Positions 48,756 through 59,162 of a DNA stretch of 64,000 bases are shown here, piece by piece. Position 1 is the stretch's first letter; the number at the start of each line of letters is the position of its first letter. The notes under the pieces were generated by a model. It was not told the DNA's origin, searched no databases, and saw only the letters and a list, made by a program, of their open reading frames with translations. The DNA comes from Actinoplanes philippinensis (GTDB lineage: Bacteria > Actinomycetota > Actinomycetes > Mycobacteriales > Micromonosporaceae). The position numbers and the translations under genes were made by a program. Location of the stretch: the NCBI RefSeq assembly GCF_900113015.1, contig NZ_FONV01000017.1:124001-188000 (forward strand), given 5' to 3'.

Positions 48756-48780
48756 GTGGAGCCCAGGGGACTTGAACCCC
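48756..48780. repeat. Attachment site, tRNA-proximal copy
   Basis: 25 bp inside the 3' end of the intact tRNA-Ala gene, identical to 35318-35342. Confidence 0.9.
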
Positions 48781-48829
48781 TAACCCCCGCCTTGCAAAGG
48801 CGGTGCTCTGCCAGTTGAGCTAGGGCCCC
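48757..48829 (-). tRNA. tRNA-Ala (anticodon TGC)
   Basis: 73-nt cloverleaf. Acceptor GGGGCCC/GGGCTCC with one G-U pair, discriminator A at 48757, anticodon arm CCGCC-TTTGCAA-GGCGG, T arm AGGGGTTCAAGTCCCCT. CCA is not encoded. The gene remains intact after insertion of the AICE because the element restores the 3' end. Confidence 0.97.
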
Positions 48830-48839
48830 GTGACCCGCA

Positions 48840-48968
48840 CTATCGCAGGTCGGGAGCGGTCGTCGCCTCGTGCCAGAGGGCACGCTCGTCGCTGGAGGCC
48901 TTGACCTTCTTGACGACCAGGGCCGCCACGCCGACAACACCAGCAATGATCAGGAGCTTCTTCAACAC
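48840..48968 (-). CDS. DLW-39 family microprotein
   Basis: 42 aa from GTG 48968: LKKLLIIAGVVGVAALVVKK, then VKASSDERALWHEATTAPDL and a final R. One N-terminal membrane helix and a short conserved tail, matching the small DLW-39 proteins encoded between tRNA-Ile/tRNA-Ala and gyrA in actinobacteria. AGGGG lies about 9 bases upstream. Function unknown. Confidence 0.82.
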   Translation of the reverse strand: MLKKLLIIAGVVGVAALVVKKVKASSDERALWHEATTAPDLR

Positions 48969-49075
48969 TGAACCGCCACCCCTCAAGCATCCGGCCAGAC
49001 GAGACTAACCCCGTACAACAGTAGATTGCCGCAACCGTTCGCGGAACGATCACCGCAACCACCGTGACGCGGGGT

Positions 49076-49094
49076 CTGGGGGCTCGGCCCCCAG
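49076..49094 (-). terminator. Terminator of tRNA-Ile
   Basis: CTGGGGGC / GCCCCCAG, 8-bp perfect stem, loop TCG, 66 bases after the tRNA 3' end. Confidence 0.7.
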
Positions 49095-49160
49095 GTTAGC
49101 CGAAATGACGAGTGACCCCGGCTCGCGCTTTCCGCGAACAGAGGCCACCTGGTCATCTCG

Positions 49161-49234
49161 TGGGGCTAGATGGAATCGAACCATCGACCTCAGAGTTATC
49201 AGCTCTGCGCTCTAACCGACTGAGCTATAGCCCC
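49161..49234 (-). tRNA. tRNA-Ile (anticodon GAT)
   Basis: 74-nt cloverleaf. Acceptor GGGGCTA/TAGCCCC, discriminator A at 49161, anticodon loop CTGATAA on a CAGAG/CTCTG stem, T arm GATGGTTCGATTCCATC. CCA is not encoded. Confidence 0.97.
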
Positions 49235-49260
49235 TCACCTGCGAACAGAACGTTACCGCA

Positions 49261-49300
49261 TCGGGTTGCGGGTCTCCAAAGCGGGGTACCCGCAACCCGA
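49261..49300 (-). terminator. Terminator after the DUF3566 gene
   Basis: 13-bp perfect arms TCGGGTTGCGGGT (49261-49273) and ACCCGCAACCCGA (49288-49300), 10 bases after the stop. Confidence 0.8.
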
Positions 49301-49310
49301 CAGCGGCTCG

Positions 49311-50213
49311 TCAGTCGCGTTCGGCCAGCGTGAGCTCGATGCCACCGACCAGGTCGGCGCAAACGTTGTAGATGAACGCGCCCAGAGTGGCGAGTGCAGT
49401 GAACAGCACCACATTGACCGCGCCGATCAGCATCGACGTTCCGATGACGCCCCAGGCGGTGATCCGGAAGGCGCTGGTGGTGCTGCCCTCGGTGCCACCG
49501 CTGGCGGTGACCAGCTCCTGCAGGTTGCCGTTGACCGAGCTCCACACGCCCATCGTGTCGAGGGCGAGGTAGAGCACCGAGGTCGCGACGACCACGACGA
49601 TGAAGAGCACGATCGACACGGCGAACGAGAACTTCATCACCGACCAGGGGTCGATGCGCTTCAGGTTCAGCCGGGCGCGCCGTGGTCCACGCGCGGCGGC
49701 CGACGACACCGTGGAGCGAGCCGATCGCACAGCCTCGGAGACACGTGCCGCACCCACCGCTGCCGCTCCGCCGGCGGGCGGAGGCGTCGACCCGGTGCGC
49801 TGCTTCGCAGCTCCGGGCGTGGTCGCCGGCGGCGCAGGCGGGGTGGTGGTGGAGGTGGGCCGCTGCGGCGTCCCGGGGGCTGCCGCCGGAGCACTGACCG
49901 GGGTACGCCCGGAGGTCGTCCCCGGAGCCGCACCCTTGCCCTTGGTGACGACCGGCACAGAGGCCGAGCCCTTCACCGGTGGCTGCACGCCTGGGCGTTT
50001 GTCGGCACCGTCGGTGTTGCCGGCGGCCGGCTCACCGGGCGGCGGGGCCATGCCCGGCGCCCTGGTGAACTTCGGCGGGGACGGGGCATCGGCGGGGACA
50101 GAGGCACGCCCTGTGGTCTCGCGACCGGCCGGTGCGGCAGCGTCTTTCTTCGCCGCATCGTCCGGAGTCGCTGAGGTCCCGGGGCCCCCCGACTTCGCCT
50201 GTGTCTCCGGCAT
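49311..50213 (-). CDS. DUF3566 domain membrane protein
   Basis: 300 aa. Residues 1-175 are low-complexity (Ala/Pro/Thr/Gly). The DUF3566 domain follows with ARLNLKRIDPWSVMKFSFAVSIVLFIVVVVATSVLYLALDTMG and a second membrane segment (AWGVIGTSMLIGAVNVVLFTALATLGAFIYNVCADLVGGIELTLAERD). The gene sits directly after gyrA in most actinobacteria; homologues (CwsA-like position) are linked to cell-envelope function. ATG 50213 has AGGA in the gyrA end; TTG 50216 is an alternative. Confidence 0.92.
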   Translation of the reverse strand: MPETQAKSGGPGTSATPDDAAKKDAAAPAGRETTGRASVPADAPSPPKFTRAPGMAPPPGEPAAGNTDGADKRPGVQPPVKGSASVPVVTKGKGAAPGTTSGRTPVSAPAAAPGTPQRPTSTTTPPAPPATTPGAAKQRTGSTPPPAGGAAAVGAARVSEAVRSARSTVSSAAARGPRRARLNLKRIDPWSVMKFSFAVSIVLFIVVVVATSVLYLALDTMGVWSSVNGNLQELVTASGGTEGSTTSAFRITAWGVIGTSMLIGAVNVVLFTALATLGAFIYNVCADLVGGIELTLAERD

Positions 50214-50216
50214 CAA

Positions 50217-52730
50217 CTAGTCCTGTTCGTCAGGCTCGTCGGCATTGCGAGCAAGCGCCACGATGGTTACACCTTCTGGGAGGTCCATCAGCTTGACCCC
50301 CATTGTGTTCCGATCCCGTGTGCGCCGTACAGGCTTCACGGGAGTCCGGATGACACCACCATTGCTGGTGATGGCAAACAGTTCATCCTCCGGGCTGATC
50401 ACCAGAGCGCCGACAAGTCCACCACGCCGCTCGGTGATCTTGGCGGTCAGGACCCCCTTGCCGCCACGCCCCTGCACCGGATACTCCTCGATGGGCGTGC
50501 GCTTCGCATACCCACCATCGGTGGCGACCAACACATCCATGTCGGCCAGGACGACCTCCATGGCCAGGAGCTCGTCGTTGTCACCGAAGCGCATGCCGAT
50601 GACACCGGACGTCGCGCGGCCCATCGGGCGCAGCGCCTCGTCGGTCGCGTTGAAACGGATGGCCTGGGCTTTCTTGGACACCAGAAGCAGGTCGTCCTCC
50701 GGAGCCACCAGCGCCGCGCCCACCAACTCGTCATCCTCCCGCAGGTTGATGGCGATGATGCCACCGCTGCGGTTGGAGTCAAATTCCTCCAGGCGCGTCT
50801 TCTTCACGAGCCCATTCTTGGTGGCGAGAACAAGGTAGGGCGCGACCTGGTAGTTCGGGATCTGGATGACCTGCGCGATGTGCTCGTCAGGCTGGAAGGC
50901 CAGCAGGTTGGCGACGTGCTGCCCCTTCGCCACCCGGTTGGCTTCGGGCAGTTCGTACGCCTTCGCCCGGTAGACACGGCCCTTGTTCGTGAAGAACAGG
51001 ATCCAGTCATGTGTCGAGATGACGAAGAAGTGCGAAACGATGTCGTCCTGACGCAGAGATGCGCCGCTCACGCCCTTGCCGCCACGCTTCTGCGACCGGT
51101 ACATGTCGGTCTTCGTCCGCTTGGCGTAACCGGTACGTGTGATGGTCACCACAACGTCTTCCCGAGCGATGAGATCCTCCATGGAGACCTCGCCGTCGAA
51201 CGGGATGATCTGGGTGCGCCGATCGTCGCCGAACTTGGTGACGATCTCGGCCAGTTCGTCCGAGATGATCGCCCGCTGCCGCTCCGGCTTCGCCAGGATG
51301 TCCTTGAAGTCGGCGATCTCCAGCTCGATCTTCGCCAGCTCGTCGATGATCCGCTGCCGCTCCAGGGCGGCCAGCCGGCGCAGCTGCATGTCGAGGATCG
51401 CGGTCGCCTGGACCTCGTCGACGTCGAGCAGCTGCATCAGGCCCTGGCGGGAGTCCTCGACGGTGGGCGAGCGCCGGATCAGGGCGATGACCTCGTCCAG
51501 CATGTCCAGCGCCTTGACCAGACCCCGCAGGATGTGCGCGCGCTCCTCGGCCTTGCGCAGCCGGAACGCCGTACGCCTGCGGATGACCTCGATCTGGTGG
51601 TCGACGTAGTAGCGGATGAACTGGGCGAGGTTGAGCGTCCGGGGAACGCCGTCGACCAGCGCCAGCATGTTGGCGCCGAACGTCTCCTGCAGCTGGGTGT
51701 GCTTGTAGAGGTTGTTCAGCACCACCTTGGCGACGGCGTCGCGCTTGAGCACGAGGATCAGGCGCAGACCGGTACGCCCGGACGACTCGTCGCGGATGTC
51801 GGCGATACCGGTGAGCTTGCCCTCTTTGACCAGCTCGGCGATCCGCTCGGCCAGGTTGTCCGGGTTCACCTGGTACGGCAGCTCGGTCACCACCAGGCAG
51901 GGACGGCCCCGGGCGTCCTCCTCGACCTCGACCACCGCGCGCATCCGGATCGAACCGCGGCCGGTCCGGTACGCCTCGGTGATCGCCGTCTGCCCGACGA
52001 TCAGGCCCTTGGTCGGGAAGTCGGGTCCCTTGACCAGCTCGAGCATCGCCTCGAGCGCGGTCGCCTCGTCCGACTCCGGGTTGTCCAGCTGCCACTGGAC
52101 GGCCGCGGCGATCTCGCGCAGGTTGTGCGGCGGGATCTTCGTGGCCATGCCGACCGCGATGCCCTCGGAGCCGTTGACCAGCAGGTTCGGGAACCGGGCC
52201 GGCAGGATCGTCGGCTCCTTGGTACGCCCGTCGTAGTTGTCCTGCATGTCGACGGTGTCCTCGTCGATGTCCCGCAGCATCTCCATGGCGAGCGGGGACA
52301 GCTTCGACTCGGTGTACCGCATGGCGGCCGGCGGGTCGTTGCCCGGCGAGCCGAAGTTGCCGTTGCCGTCGATCAGCGGGTACCGCAGGGACCACGGCTG
52401 ACCCATCCGGACCAGGGCGTCGTAGATCGACGAGTCGCCGTGCGGGTGGTAGTTGCCCATCACGTCGCCGACGACACGGGCGCACTTGACGTAACCGCGG
52501 TCCGGGCGGAAGCCGGCGTCGTACATCGCATAAAGGATCTTGCGGTGCACCGGCTTGAGGCCGTCGCGGACGTCGGGCAGCGCGCGGCCGACGATGACGC
52601 TCATCGCGTAGTCGAGGTACGAGCGCTGCATCTCGACCTCGAGGCCGACCGGCTCGACGCGCTGGGTCACACCACCGCCGGCGTCCTGTGTGGTCTCGTC
52701 GCCGTCCGGGGGTTCGGGAGTGTCAGTCAC
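50217..52730 (-). CDS. gyrA: DNA gyrase subunit A
   Basis: 837 aa, complete. The breakage-reunion domain carries the catalytic Tyr139 in PPAAMRYTE. The quinolone region reads HPHGDSSIYDALVRMGQPW, with Ser100 and Asp104 at the positions of E. coli S83 and D87, a wild-type-like sensitive pattern. The C-terminal beta-pinwheel begins with the GyrA box QKRGGKGVSG (about 544-553). With GyrB it introduces negative supercoils. The GTG start has AAGGG upstream. Separated from gyrB by 109 bp, including a DnaA box. Confidence 0.98.
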   Translation of the reverse strand: MTDTPEPPDGDETTQDAGGGVTQRVEPVGLEVEMQRSYLDYAMSVIVGRALPDVRDGLKPVHRKILYAMYDAGFRPDRGYVKCARVVGDVMGNYHPHGDSSIYDALVRMGQPWSLRYPLIDGNGNFGSPGNDPPAAMRYTESKLSPLAMEMLRDIDEDTVDMQDNYDGRTKEPTILPARFPNLLVNGSEGIAVGMATKIPPHNLREIAAAVQWQLDNPESDEATALEAMLELVKGPDFPTKGLIVGQTAITEAYRTGRGSIRMRAVVEVEEDARGRPCLVVTELPYQVNPDNLAERIAELVKEGKLTGIADIRDESSGRTGLRLILVLKRDAVAKVVLNNLYKHTQLQETFGANMLALVDGVPRTLNLAQFIRYYVDHQIEVIRRRTAFRLRKAEERAHILRGLVKALDMLDEVIALIRRSPTVEDSRQGLMQLLDVDEVQATAILDMQLRRLAALERQRIIDELAKIELEIADFKDILAKPERQRAIISDELAEIVTKFGDDRRTQIIPFDGEVSMEDLIAREDVVVTITRTGYAKRTKTDMYRSQKRGGKGVSGASLRQDDIVSHFFVISTHDWILFFTNKGRVYRAKAYELPEANRVAKGQHVANLLAFQPDEHIAQVIQIPNYQVAPYLVLATKNGLVKKTRLEEFDSNRSGGIIAINLREDDELVGAALVAPEDDLLLVSKKAQAIRFNATDEALRPMGRATSGVIGMRFGDNDELLAMEVVLADMDVLVATDGGYAKRTPIEEYPVQGRGGKGVLTAKITERRGGLVGALVISPEDELFAITSNGGVIRTPVKPVRRTRDRNTMGVKLMDLPEGVTIVALARNADEPDEQD

Positions 52731-52786
52731 TTTTAACCCTTACTCAAGGTGATGCCAGGCAATTGCGGCCAGAACGGGCATATCAC

Positions 52787-52795
52787 TGTGGATAA
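52787..52795 (-). promoter_or_regulatory. DnaA box between gyrB and gyrA
   Basis: TGTGGATAA, a perfect DnaA box on the minus strand, 57 bases before gyrA; a one-mismatch copy TGTGGATAC lies 25-35 bases further toward gyrB. Confidence 0.5.
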
Positions 52796-52839
52796 CGTTG
52801 TGGAAAGGCGGTGCACGCTGTGGATACGGCTCGCCGGAC

Positions 52840-54792
<1,953 letters not shown>

Positions 54793-55332
54793 CCTCGGCC
54801 ACTTTCTCGCGCCGGGCCGGGAGGCCCCGCAACGGGGTTGGCGGGCTCGCCGACGGCGGCACGCGCGCACGGGGGACCAGAGATGACACCGCAGAAAGAC
54901 AGCGGACCACCGGTGGAACCGTGCGCGCCGGTCGCCGCGGACGGCCCGCGGATCGTGATCGGCTGGAAAAACCGCATAGCGTGACGATGTAGGTCGGCGC
55001 AGTAGCCGACTCGACCGTCAAGCACAGTTTTCCCGGTCGCTGTCGATTCTACTCCGCCGGAACGAATCGGCGAGGGTCCGGCACCCCTTCCGGGTGCCTG
55101 AGACTGCCGTAGCGCGACTTGAGGCGCTACCCACGTAATCCCCTACACGGCACAGTCGCCCCACGCAATGGCAAACGATGCGGCAGTTCCCGCGGTCGGG
55201 CGCGCCTGCCGTGCCCGGCCCACACTCACTGCGACACTGCTCGACAACGTCCCGCGGCCGTGTCGTAACCTCGCCCGCGCGGGCCGGAGATGGCCGGGTG
55301 GTCGCAGGGCAGGTCGAGGAGGGGTGGCCCCA
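54793..55332. promoter_or_regulatory. Divergent leader region of gyrB with hairpins
   Basis: 540 bases without a supportable gene. Two hairpins are visible: GGCACCC/GGGTGCC (55080-55098) and GTAGCGC/GCGCTAC (55109-55130). The gyrB promoter must lie here, as must the promoter of the divergent 188-aa gene. Supercoiling-sensitive control is usual for gyrB but cannot be read from the sequence. Confidence 0.45.
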
Positions 55333-55899
55333 ATGGCGCACGACAAGGGCCTGGACAACGTCGCGGTGCACTGGCCGCGGACGAACCAGTATTACGACCC
55401 GGTGGCTCCCGCCGAGTTCGTCGACTTCGGAGCGATCGCCGACCGGCCCGAGATCGCGGCGCCGACCGGGGCGCTCGCGCTGCACATCGCCAAGACCGGC
55501 ACGGTGCGCGCCACGGCGTACACCGAATTGATCGATCTTCTGCTCGGTCTTGAAGGTGTGCTCTACGCCACCGAGGCCGCCGCCGAGGACGAGGACCCGG
55601 TCATCGACCCGGACGGCTGCGCGTGGATCGCCGGCGGCCTGGAGCGTTTCGTCGAGGGGCACGAGAAGTTCGGCGACCTGGTCACCTTCGACACGGTGAC
55701 CGAGGTGCTGCGGACCGCGATCTCCGCCGGCCGGCTCGCCGAGCAGCAGTTGCGCTGGCTCGACCAGCGGCTCGCGGCGCTGCGCGACGACGCCGGCAAC
55801 TCGCCGCACTGGAGCTTCGCACGCACCGAACTGGCGGTGCTCGCCGGTTTCTACCGCCGGTGCGCCGAGCGGGGCTTCGCGATCTTCGCCGACTACTAG
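55333..55899 (+). CDS. Hypothetical protein, 188 aa
   Basis: Not recognised. Soluble, acidic, mostly helical; motifs VHWPRTNQYYDPVAPAEFVDF, ALHIAKTGTVRATAYTELIDLLLGLEGVLY and WLDQRLAALRDDAGNSPHWSFARTELAVLAGFYRRCAERGFAIFADY. No signal or membrane segment. ATG 55333 has GAGGAGGGG upstream. The only plus-strand gene between int and the window end, and it ends in a 4-bp convergent overlap with the next gene. Confidence 0.7.
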   Translation: MAHDKGLDNVAVHWPRTNQYYDPVAPAEFVDFGAIADRPEIAAPTGALALHIAKTGTVRATAYTELIDLLLGLEGVLYATEAAAEDEDPVIDPDGCAWIAGGLERFVEGHEKFGDLVTFDTVTEVLRTAISAGRLAEQQLRWLDQRLAALRDDAGNSPHWSFARTELAVLAGFYRRCAERGFAIFADY

Positions 55900-56360
55900 G
55901 ACCGGCGGATCAGCCAGGTCACCCCACCTGCGACGACGAGCAGGACGAAGACCGTCCCACCCCAGAAGACCGTCCGGGTACGGTCGCCGCCGCCGTGCCC
56001 GGCCGACAGCAGCTCGTTGCCGTCGCACGACCAGGTCTGGCCGCCACTCGCATACACCCGGTACTGGCCGCCCTCGACGAACTCATATCCACAGGACGCG
56101 CTGTCCTTCATCGTGACCAGCGTCACTGTGTCACCCGGCCGGCCCTTGAGCACCGACTCGACGGAGAACTCGACCTCCACCTCGCTGCCGAACCAGTCCG
56201 GGTCGACCTGGTCGGCCACCCCCACGAACGCCACCTCGGCCTGCTCGAGCGGGTCGAAGCCGGTCGCGCACGAACACGCCCAGGCCGGACGGGCGGCGAC
56301 CGGGATCGGGGCCAGGACGAGCAGCAACAGGACCAGGACGCGGCGCAGATGCGGAGTCAT
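55896..56360 (-). CDS. Secreted TIMP/netrin-like (NTR-fold) membrane-anchored protein
   Basis: 154 aa. Signal peptide of about 27 residues, cleaved before CSCATGFDP. The mature N-terminal CxC, EQAEVAFVGVADQV, the strand EVEFSVESVLKGRPGDTVTLVT and the Cys-rich end (SCGYEF, WSCDGNE) match bacterial NTR-like proteins related to tissue inhibitors of metalloproteinases. A C-terminal helix (about 132-150, VFWGGTVFVLLVVAGGVTWLI) with a trailing RRS anchors it. Bacterial function is unknown. It follows dciA by 32 bases. Confidence 0.72.
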   Translation of the reverse strand: MTPHLRRVLVLLLLVLAPIPVAARPAWACSCATGFDPLEQAEVAFVGVADQVDPDWFGSEVEVEFSVESVLKGRPGDTVTLVTMKDSASCGYEFVEGGQYRVYASGGQTWSCDGNELLSAGHGGGDRTRTVFWGGTVFVLLVVAGGVTWLIRRS

Positions 56361-56392
56361 GCCGGTCCGACGCGAGACATCGCGGATCGGTT

Positions 56393-57127
56393 TCAGCCGT
56401 ACGTGTCTCGGGGCCCGCGCCCCTGCACCCGCCGCGGCCCGCGACTCCACGACGGCGCCGCCGGACCGTGAATGTTGAGCCTGTTCACGACGTTGTGGCC
56501 GACCTCGCCGGCGATCTTGCGAAGCAGGGTGGCGGTGAGCATCCGCAGCTGGGTGGCCCACGCGGTGGACTCGGCCTCCACGGTCAGCACCCCACCCTCC
56601 AGGCGCACCGGGCGGCTGTGCGCCGCGATGTCCGGCCCGACCACCTTCTCCCACGCCCCGAAGACCGTGGCCTCGGCCTTCGGTTTCTCCCAGCCACGGG
56701 CCTTGACCAGGCGTTCCAGCATCGCCCCGAACAACTGCGGATCACGAGGGTCCGGCCCCGGCCCGGAATAGCCGCGCAGCCGGCGACCACTGCCCTGACC
56801 GCTTCCGGCCCGGCGTTTCGGCGCCCGGGCGGCCGCCTCACGCCGCCGCGCCAGCGCGGCATCGAGCACGGCACGGGCGAGATCCGGCCCGGCCAGGTCC
56901 GCGTTATCCACAGGCTGTGGAGAAGCATCAGGCGGGGTACGGCCGGCGCCAGGCCCACCCGGTGGAGGCGAAACGACCTGAGCGCCCCGTGAAGCGCCTC
57001 GAAGCTCCCGGTCCTCATCCACCCCCGCCCAGAGATCCCCGAGGGCGTCAGCGAGCCGCTCAGGCGGCTGCTCCGGCAGGCGTGGCTCACCACCGGCCGA
57101 CCGATCGCGATCAGCGTCAGGAAACAC
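56393..57127 (-). CDS. dciA: DciA family protein (DUF721), helicase-operating factor
   Basis: 244 aa. The DUF721 domain occupies the C-terminal half: ERLVKARGWEKPKAEATVFGAWEKVVGPDIAAHSRPVRLEGGVLTVEAESTAWATQLRMLTATLLRKI. The long Pro/Arg-rich N-terminal part is typical of actinobacteria. DciA loads or operates the DnaB helicase where DnaC/DnaI is lacking. The GTG start overlaps the recF stop by 11 bp. A consensus DnaA box TTATCCACA lies inside at 56904-56912. Confidence 0.92.
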   Translation of the reverse strand: MFPDADRDRSAGGEPRLPEQPPERLADALGDLWAGVDEDRELRGASRGAQVVSPPPGGPGAGRTPPDASPQPVDNADLAGPDLARAVLDAALARRREAAARAPKRRAGSGQGSGRRLRGYSGPGPDPRDPQLFGAMLERLVKARGWEKPKAEATVFGAWEKVVGPDIAAHSRPVRLEGGVLTVEAESTAWATQLRMLTATLLRKIAGEVGHNVVNRLNIHGPAAPSWSRGPRRVQGRGPRDTYG

Positions 57128-58247
57128 GGCTCACCGCTCCCGTCACGACGTCGAAGCGCGCGCCCCGCAGGCTCGCCGGCACATCCTCCGGAACCGCGCA
57201 CGTCACCAGCAACTGTGCCGCGTCCGAGACCAGCCCGGCCAGTCGTTCCCGCCGCGACCCGTCCAGCTCGGCGAAGACGTCGTCGAGCACCAGCACCGGC
57301 TCAATGCCGTCCGAGCGCAGCAGGTCGTAGGCGGCCAGCCGCAGCGCCAGCGCGAACGACCAGCACTCGCCGTGACTCGCATACCCCTTGACCGGCAGGT
57401 CGCCGAGGCTCAGCGCGAGATCGTCACGATGCGGGCCGACCAGGGTCATGCCGCGCTCGATCTCCGCGACCCGCCGCTCCTGCAGCCGCTCCAGGATCGC
57501 CGCCTCCAGCGCCGGCCGGTCCGCCTGCAACGCCTCACCCAGCCGGGACGCGTACGCGATCGCCGCCGCACCCCGGCCCGGAGCCACCGCGTCGTACGCC
57601 TTCGTCAGGTGCGGGGCCAGCGCGGCCGCCAGCTCCAGACGCCCGGCCAGCAACTCGGCGCCGTGATGAGCGAGATGGTGATCCCAGACCGCCAGCGTCG
57701 ACAGGTCCTGTCCACGGGTGCCGCCCACCTTGCGGTTCAGGTAGGCGTTGCGCAGCAGGGCGTTGCGCTGTTTCACCACCCGGTCGTAGTCGGCCCGCAC
57801 CCCGGCGAACCGCGGCTGCCGGGCCACCAGCAGATCGTCCAGGTAACGCCGGCGCTCCGACGGGTCACCGCGGACCAGCTCCAGATCCTCCGGCGCGAAC
57901 AGCACCATCCGCAGCGCGCCGAGCACCTCACGCGGGCGGCGCACCGGCGACCGGTTGAGCCGAGCCCGGTTCGCCCGGCCCGGCACGATCTCCAGCTCGA
58001 CCAGCAGCTCCCGTCCCTCGTGGACGATCGCGCACCGGATCACCGCCGACGCGGCGCCGGCCCGGACCAGCGGCGCGTCGGTGGCCACCCGGTGACTGTC
58101 CAGAGTGGCCACATAGCCGAGCGCCTCGATCAGGTTGGTCTTGCCCATGCCGTTCTGGCCGACGAGCACGGACACGCCGGGATCGAGATCAACCGCCACC
58201 CGCTCATACGAACGGAAGTCGGTGAGCTCGACCCGGCGTACGTGCAT
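57117..58247 (-). CDS. recF: RecF, recombination mediator
   Basis: 376 aa, complete SMC-like ATPase. Walker A GQNGMGKT (30-37), the family's FRSYERV near the N-terminus, ABC-like signature region and Walker B VLVLDDVFAELDGSRRERL (about 320-338). Loads RecA onto gapped DNA with RecO and RecR. Starts 3 bases after the gnd stop; overlaps dciA. Confidence 0.97.
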   Translation of the reverse strand: MHVRRVELTDFRSYERVAVDLDPGVSVLVGQNGMGKTNLIEALGYVATLDSHRVATDAPLVRAGAASAVIRCAIVHEGRELLVELEIVPGRANRARLNRSPVRRPREVLGALRMVLFAPEDLELVRGDPSERRRYLDDLLVARQPRFAGVRADYDRVVKQRNALLRNAYLNRKVGGTRGQDLSTLAVWDHHLAHHGAELLAGRLELAAALAPHLTKAYDAVAPGRGAAAIAYASRLGEALQADRPALEAAILERLQERRVAEIERGMTLVGPHRDDLALSLGDLPVKGYASHGECWSFALALRLAAYDLLRSDGIEPVLVLDDVFAELDGSRRERLAGLVSDAAQLLVTCAVPEDVPASLRGARFDVVTGAVSRVS

Positions 58248-58250
58248 GGA

Positions 58251-59123
58251 TCAGCGCTTGACGGCGTGGCCACCGAACTGCTGGCGCAGCGCGGCGACCG
58301 CCTTCATGGCGGGCGAGTCGTCCTGGCGGGACTGGAAACGCGCGAACAGCGACGCCGCGATGACATGCGCCGGCACCGCCAGCCGCACGGCCTCGTCGAC
58401 GGTCCAGCGGCCCTCGCCGGTGTCGTCGGCGTAACCCTTCAGCGCCTCCAGCTCCGGGTCCTCGTCGAGAGCCCGGTCCAGCAGGTCGAGCAGCCACGAC
58501 TTGACGACGCTGCCCTCCCGCCAGCTCTTGATCACGGCCGGCACGTCGTGGATGTACTCCGACGCCTTGAGGATCTCGTAGCCCTCGGCATACGCGTGCA
58601 TCAACCCGTACTCGATGCCGTTGTGCACCATCTTCGCGTAGTGGCCGGCGCCGTGCGTGCCGGCGTGCGCGAACCCGAACTCACCGGCCGGCTTGAGCGC
58701 CTCGAAGATCGGCTTGCAGTGCTCGACCTGCGCGGCATCGCCACCGACCATCAGCGCGTAGCCGTTCTTGATGCCCCACACGCCGCCGGAGACACCGACA
58801 TCCAGGTAGTGGATGCCCTTGACGGCCAGGCGCTCGGCCCGCGGGGCGTCGTCGGTGAATTTCGAGTTGCCGCCGTCGATGATGATGTCGCCGGCCTCGA
58901 GGACCTCGGCGAGCTGGTTGATCGTGTCCTCGGTGATCTTGCCGGACGGCACCATGGTCCAGACGACCCGCGGCGCGGCCAGTTTCTCGGCCAGCTCGGC
59001 CAGGCTGGCAGCGTCGCTTACTTCCAGGTTCTGGTCGTATCCGACGACTTCGTGCCCCGCTGCACGCAGTCGTTCCCGCATGTTGCCACCCATGCGGCCG
59101 AGACCGATCAGGCCGAGTTGCAT
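58251..59123 (-). CDS. gnd: 6-phosphogluconate dehydrogenase, short decarboxylating form
   Basis: 290 aa, shorter than the usual 470-aa Gnd and typical of the NAD-type GndA group. NAD-binding GLGRMGGNM (7-15), DGGNSKFTDDAPRA (about 104-117), GVSGGVWGIKNGYALMVGG (about 129-147), KMVHNGIEYGLMHAYAEG (about 175-192). Oxidises 6-phosphogluconate to ribulose 5-phosphate and CO2. Placement between dnaN and recF is conserved in actinobacteria. GGGAGA precedes the ATG. Confidence 0.95.
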   Translation of the reverse strand: MQLGLIGLGRMGGNMRERLRAAGHEVVGYDQNLEVSDAASLAELAEKLAAPRVVWTMVPSGKITEDTINQLAEVLEAGDIIIDGGNSKFTDDAPRAERLAVKGIHYLDVGVSGGVWGIKNGYALMVGGDAAQVEHCKPIFEALKPAGEFGFAHAGTHGAGHYAKMVHNGIEYGLMHAYAEGYEILKASEYIHDVPAVIKSWREGSVVKSWLLDLLDRALDEDPELEALKGYADDTGEGRWTVDEAVRLAVPAHVIAASLFARFQSRQDDSPAMKAVAALRQQFGGHAVKR

Positions 59124-59162
59124 GGTGATCTCCCTAGATGAGCGATTGGTTCAAGCTCAGTA

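Larger units (their letters stand above)
35318..48780. mobile_element. Integrative and conjugative element (AICE, pSAM2-like) in tRNA-Ala
   Basis: About 13.46 kb bounded by 25-bp direct repeats (35318-35342 and 48756-48780) equal to the 3' end of tRNA-Ala. The integrase gene ends 63 bases from the intact tRNA, the usual geometry. In order from the tRNA end it holds int, xis, RepSA-type initiator, DUF2637 protein, FtsK/TraSA-type translocase, zinc-ribbon protein, Pra-like activator, secreted lectin, GntR repressor, small Cys-rich proteins, XRE regulator, flavoprotein and several unknown genes. All AICE core functions (integration, excision, rolling-circle replication, DNA translocation, control) are present and appear intact. 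NUD or other accessory AICE genes were not recognised. Confidence 0.93.
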
